This document shows, one piece after another, positions 60,764 to 64,000 of a stretch of 64,000 nucleotides of DNA (position 1 is the stretch's first letter; every line of letters starts with the position of its first letter). The position numbers and the translations under genes are program-made. Location of the stretch: positions 248,001 to 312,000 of the forward strand of contig JAXLQL010000001.1 in the NCBI GenBank assembly GCA_046331625.1, in the 5' to 3' direction. Source of the stretch: JAXLQL01 sp046331625 (GTDB lineage Bacteria > Acidobacteriota > Terriglobia > Bryobacterales > Bryobacteraceae). The notes beneath the pieces were generated by a model. It did no database searches. It was not told where the DNA came from and saw only the letters and a list, made by a program, of their open reading frames with translations.

Positions 60764-60802
60764 GCGGGACTGAAGTCCCGCGCAGACTGAAGTCTGCCCC
60801 AC
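60764..60802 (+). repeat. Dispersed palindromic repeat between Y RNA 3 and rtcB
   Basis: Full-length copy: GCGGGACTGAAGTCCCGC (60764-60781), GCAGACTGAAGTCTGC (60782-60797), CCCAC. Identical to the copy at 53792. It starts 9 bases after Y RNA 3 and ends 42 bases before rtcB. As a transcribed double hairpin it could protect the Y RNAs or separate them from the rtcBA message. Confidence 0.88.
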
Positions 60803-60844
60803 ACGCGACTGCGGGATTTTGCCGAAGATAGAAGGAGCACCAAA

Positions 60845-62074
60845 ATGCGGGAAACCAAGTACGATGTGATCGAGACCAACGGCGTTCCGGTAAAGGCCTG
60901 GACCAAGGGCGTCCCGGTGGAAGACGCAGCGCGCAAGCAACTCACGAACGCCGCCCAACTGCCGTTCGTCTTCAAGTGGATCGCCGCAATGCCTGACGTC
61001 CATTGGGGCATTGGAGCTACGGTAGGCAGCGTGATCCCGACCAAAGGCGCGATCATTCCCGCGGCAGTCGGCGTCGACATCGGCTGCGGCATGATGGCGG
61101 TTCAGACTTCGCTCGAGGCTCGGCACCTGCCTGACGACCTGAAGGACATTCGGTCCGCGATCGAAACGGCGGTTCCGCATGGACGCACGAATCATGGCGG
61201 CGCGGGCGACCGTGGCGCATGGCAGGAGATTCCGGACCGGAATCAAAGCGTCTGGGCTGCGGAGTTGAAAGAGCGCTATGACGCGATTCTGGCCAAGCAT
61301 CCGAAGCTCGATCGCGGCAATCACGCGAACCACCTGGGAACGCTCGGCACCGGCAACCATTTCATCGAAGTGTGCCTGGACGAGGCCGATCACGTCTGGT
61401 TCATGCTGCACTCGGGCTCGCGTGGCGTGGGAAACCGGATGGGTTCCTACTTCATCGAGGCTGCGAAGAAAGACATGCGGAAATTCTTCATCAACCTGCC
61501 CGACGCCGACCTTGCGTACTTTCCCGAGGGCACCGAGCACTTCGACGACTACTTCGAGGCGGTGAGCTGGGCGCAGGACTACGCGCGGCGCAACCGCGAC
61601 CTGATGATGGAACAGATCATCGGCGCCGTTCGCGATTCTGGCAAGGTGCCGCCGTTCACCACGGATCTCGAGATCATCAACTGCCATCACAACTACGTGG
61701 CGCGCGAGTCGCACTTCGGCGAGAACGTGCTGGTGACGCGCAAGGGCGCGGTGCGGGCGCGCGAAGGCGATATGGGGATCATCCCCGGCAGCATGGGTGC
61801 GCGTTCCTACATCGTTCGCGGCAAGGGAAACGCGGAGAGCTTCCATAGCTGCAGCCATGGAGCTGGGCGAGCGATGTCCCGCGGAGAGGCTCGGCGGCGC
61901 TTCACCGTGGAGGATCATATGCGGATGACCGAGGGCGTGGAATGCCGCAAAGACGCGGACGTGATCGATGAGACCCCGGCTGCTTACAAGCCGATCGATA
62001 AAGTGATGGCGGCGCAAGCGGATCTGGTGGAGATTGTCCACACGCTGCGTCAGGTGGTTTGCGTGAAAGGATAG
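60845..62074 (+). CDS. rtcB: RNA ligase RtcB (3'-phosphate/5'-OH, GTP-dependent)
   Basis: 409 aa with AAGGAG just upstream of ATG 60845. Mn-binding and catalytic motifs: GVDIGCG (D78, C81), GTLGTGNHFIEVC, HSGSRGVGN, HHNYVARESHFGEN, and the guanylylated histidine in SCSHGAGRAMS (H338). It joins RNA ends with 2',3'-cyclic phosphate and 5'-OH, the type made by tRNA-cutting toxins. Separated from rtcA by 10 bases. Confidence 0.98.
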   Translation: MRETKYDVIETNGVPVKAWTKGVPVEDAARKQLTNAAQLPFVFKWIAAMPDVHWGIGATVGSVIPTKGAIIPAAVGVDIGCGMMAVQTSLEARHLPDDLKDIRSAIETAVPHGRTNHGGAGDRGAWQEIPDRNQSVWAAELKERYDAILAKHPKLDRGNHANHLGTLGTGNHFIEVCLDEADHVWFMLHSGSRGVGNRMGSYFIEAAKKDMRKFFINLPDADLAYFPEGTEHFDDYFEAVSWAQDYARRNRDLMMEQIIGAVRDSGKVPPFTTDLEIINCHHNYVARESHFGENVLVTRKGAVRAREGDMGIIPGSMGARSYIVRGKGNAESFHSCSHGAGRAMSRGEARRRFTVEDHMRMTEGVECRKDADVIDETPAAYKPIDKVMAAQADLVEIVHTLRQVVCVKG

Positions 62075-62084
62075 GAGGCGCACA

Positions 62085-63107
62085 GTGATTCGGATTGACG
62101 GTTCTTTCGGTGAGGGCGGCGGGCAGATTCTGCGCACGTCGTTGAGCCTTTCGCTCGTCACCGGAAAGCCGTTCCGGATCGAGAACATTCGCGCGGGCCG
62201 GGAAAAGCCGGGGCTGCTGCGGCAGCACTTGACGGCGGTCCGCGCCTCGGCTGAGATCGCGACGGCGCAGATCGAAGAGGCTTCGTTGGGCTCCACGGCG
62301 CTGACGTTCACGCCCGGTCCGGTCCAGCCGGGCGAGTATCGCTTCGCGGTCGGCACGGCAGGCAGCGGCACGCTCGTGCTCCAGACAATCCTGCCACCGC
62401 TCATGCTGGCATCGGGTTCGAGCAAAGTCATCATCGAGGGCGGCACGCATAACCACGCCGCTCCGCCTTTCCACTATCTCGAGAAGGTCTTCCTACCGTT
62501 GCTCGCGAAGATGGGCCCGCGTGTGAGCACGCGCCTGGACTGCTACGGCTTCTATCCGGCTGGCGGAGGTCGTTTCGCGGCGGAGATTCAACCGGTGCCG
62601 CGTCTCGAGGCTTTGCACTTGGGCGAGCGCGGCGAGATCACCACGCGCCGGGTACACGCCATCACCGCAAACCTGCCGCGGCATATCGCGCAGCGAGAAG
62701 CCGAGACTGCGGCGGGGATGCTCACGTGGGGGCCCGAATCACACGTGGTGGAGACCACCCGGGAATCGCCAGGTCCTGGCAACGTGGTGATGATCCACAT
62801 CGGGAGCGAACAGCTCACGGAGATGTTCACTGACTTCGGGAAGCTCGGCGTCAGCGCGGAAACGGTCGCCGGGAATGCGGCGCGAGAGGCGCGCGAGTAC
62901 TTGGCTTCGAACGCGGCCGCCGGCGAACACTTGGCGGATCAGTTGTTGCTGCCGATGGCTCTGGCGGGCGCTGGCTCATTCACGGCGCTCAAGGTGAACA
63001 TGCACGCACGTACGAACATGGAGGTGATCTCCAAGTTCCTGCCCGTTCGCTTCGTCTGCCAGAACGCCGATCGTCACGTGAAGATCGCCGTCGAAGCGGA
63101 CCGCTGA
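62085..63107 (+). CDS. rtcA: RNA 3'-terminal phosphate cyclase RtcA
   Basis: 340 aa from GTG 62085 with AGGAGG at 62073-62078. GEGGGQILRTSLSLSLVTG and PGLLRQHLTAVRA are the family start. The adenylylated histidine is in EHLADQLLLPMALAG (H282, matching E. coli His309). It converts 3'-phosphate to 2',3'-cyclic phosphate, giving RtcB its substrate. The last gene of the operon; the convergent AraC-type gene stops directly against it. Confidence 0.97.
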   Translation: MIRIDGSFGEGGGQILRTSLSLSLVTGKPFRIENIRAGREKPGLLRQHLTAVRASAEIATAQIEEASLGSTALTFTPGPVQPGEYRFAVGTAGSGTLVLQTILPPLMLASGSSKVIIEGGTHNHAAPPFHYLEKVFLPLLAKMGPRVSTRLDCYGFYPAGGGRFAAEIQPVPRLEALHLGERGEITTRRVHAITANLPRHIAQREAETAAGMLTWGPESHVVETTRESPGPGNVVMIHIGSEQLTEMFTDFGKLGVSAETVAGNAAREAREYLASNAAAGEHLADQLLLPMALAGAGSFTALKVNMHARTNMEVISKFLPVRFVCQNADRHVKIAVEADR

Positions 63108-64000
63108 TCACAGCGATTTGCGCGACGCATTCCGGAACTTTGCCGGTGGCGTGCCGAACTCGCGGCGGAAGGCGCGGTTGAACGCTGGCTCGGACTCGTA
63201 TCCAGCTTCGGCGCCGATGTCGGCAACGCTGCGGTTGGTGGTCTGGAGCAGCCGGGCTCCGAGTTGCAGCCGCCAGCGAGTGAGGTAGGTCATCGGCGGC
63301 TCGCCAAGGAAATGGCGGAATCGCTCGGCCAGCACGGATCGCGACACCCCGGCCTCACGAGCGAGTTCCGCGATGGTCCAGGGCTGCGCTGGCTTGGCGT
63401 GCATCAAGGCGAGCGCTTTCCCGACTTCGGGGTCCCGCGCACCGGCGAGCCAGCCCGTCTGGTCCGCCGGAAGCGCCGTGATGTACCGCCGCAGTGTTTC
63501 GATAAACAGCGCTTCGGCAAGACGGGCGAGCACCGCCTCTCCTCCAGCAGGGGCAGCGCCGGAATCGCCGACGGAAAACCGGATCGCGTTCTCGAGCCAC
63601 TGCCCGGTTCCTTCTTCACGCACGTTGACTTTGAAAACCGGGGGAAGGCCCGCCAGGAAAACGCGGCTCAGTTCGCGGTCGCAGGTCAGGTAGCCGCAGA
63701 CGAACCGCGTCACGTCCCCGCCCCCACCGGACCGCGTCACGCGGAGACCTTGCGCCAAGACGCGATGCAGTTCACCTTCGTAGTCCACCGCTTTAGCCGC
63801 GGAACCGCTGCTGACGATATGTGCGTCTCCGTGAGGGAACACCACGATGTCGCCACCCACGAGTGGCAGAAGAGGACTTCGTTCCAAACCGGCGGCTCCC
63901 TGCCCTTCCGTCAGCAAATGGAAGATGATCACATGCCGGCCGCGGCCACCCAGGTACGGCGCTAACGTGCTCGACGGTGGACTGCGGACGCCCCAAGGCG
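63108..64000 (-). CDS. AraC family regulator with cupin domain, start outside the window
   Basis: At least 274 aa. The N-terminal cupin (cupin_6) has VGGDIVVFPHGDAHI, and the C-terminal double helix-turn-helix has TIAELAREAGVSRSVLAERF and SVADIGAEAGYESEPAFNRAF. Upstream of GTG 63932 the frame is still open and protein-like (STLAPYLGGRGRHVIIFHLL), so the start is beyond the window. The stop abuts rtcA. Probably unrelated to RNA repair. Confidence 0.9.
   Translation of the reverse strand, partial: PWGVRSPPSSTLAPYLGGRGRHVIIFHLLTEGQGAAGLERSPLLPLVGGDIVVFPHGDAHIVSSGSAAKAVDYEGELHRVLAQGLRVTRSGGGGDVTRFVCGYLTCDRELSRVFLAGLPPVFKVNVREEGTGQWLENAIRFSVGDSGAAPAGGEAVLARLAEALFIETLRRYITALPADQTGWLAGARDPEVGKALALMHAKPAQPWTIAELAREAGVSRSVLAERFRHFLGEPPMTYLTRWRLQLGARLLQTTNRSVADIGAEAGYESEPAFNRAFRREFGTPPAKFRNASRKSL

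Overview
The window is a 64 kb stretch of high-GC bacterial chromosome. The gene content fits an Acidobacteriota genome of the Solibacter/Bryobacter type. It has a DUF1501 plus cytochrome-type DUF1549/DUF1553 pair, PQQ propellers, a PEP-CTERM protein, a form II CO-dehydrogenase-like hydroxylase, many secreted or membrane proteins with no known role, and a dispersed palindromic repeat. The first two traits are shared with Planctomycetota, so the placement is an inference. I saw no rRNA, insertion sequence, prophage or CRISPR array. Genes are packed, often with ATGA or TGATG overlaps.

Layout. 1-5.6 kb: envelope genes (CPBP protease cut by the window edge, DUF937/OmpA protein, outer-membrane barrel with a broken 5' end). 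5.6-8.5 kb: SRP RNA, dnaX, ebfC, recR on the minus strand. 8.6-13.5 kb: metallophosphoesterase, PEP-CTERM protein, SixA, O-antigen ligase, SDR. 13.6-20.6 kb: MocR regulator, DUF1272 protein, a TusA-DsrE-DsrE-histidine kinase sulfur-relay operon, TonB-like protein, DinB, cyclophilin, Uma2. 20.6-30.1 kb: FGE-like protein, two glycosyltransferases, truncated haemoglobin, phytanoyl dioxygenase, a molybdopterin oxidoreductase split by a frameshift, lipoprotein, membrane GT-like protein. 30.6-34.3 kb: DksA/TraR protein, Uup-like ABC-F, PQQ protein. 34.5-36.7 kb: NfeD-like protein and a two-gene ATPase plus DUF4276 module. 36.7-42.9 kb: DUF1501 and DUF1549/1553 genes, an aldolase-fold protein, VOC protein, SDR. 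43.0-47.1 kb: coxS-L-M-G. 47.2-56.9 kb: sulfatase, small basic secreted protein, TrxC, TIM-barrel protein, TPP enzyme, PPK2, UXS, FadF-like protein, tRNA-Lys(CUU). 57.0-63.1 kb: RNA repair locus. 63.1 kb to the end: AraC regulator running off the edge.

The most interesting region is the RNA repair locus. A divergently read RtcR (CARF domain plus sigma-54 activator) faces a perfect -24/-12 promoter. That promoter drives a Ro60 (TROVE-vWA) gene, then about 560 bases of non-coding DNA, then rtcB ligase and rtcA cyclase. The non-coding stretch holds three paralogous Y RNAs. Each has a 5' CGAATG and a 3' TTGTCG motif, closed by an outer helix whose sequence differs completely between copies yet remains base-paired, so the helices covary. 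Y RNA 2 contains a tRNA mimic in circularly permuted order: T-arm, then acceptor stem, then D-arm. Y RNA 3 has a T-arm stacked on a GAAA-capped 8-bp stem and no D-arm. RtcR/Ro60/Y RNA/RtcBA operons are described in other bacteria. A three-Y-RNA array with this graded tRNA mimicry, in this probable lineage, is the part that looks new.

A second theme is a palindromic repeat, core GCGGGACTGAAGTCCCGC, scattered between genes, including one copy between the Y RNAs and rtcB. A third is reading-frame damage in at least two genes, which may be sequencing error or real decay.
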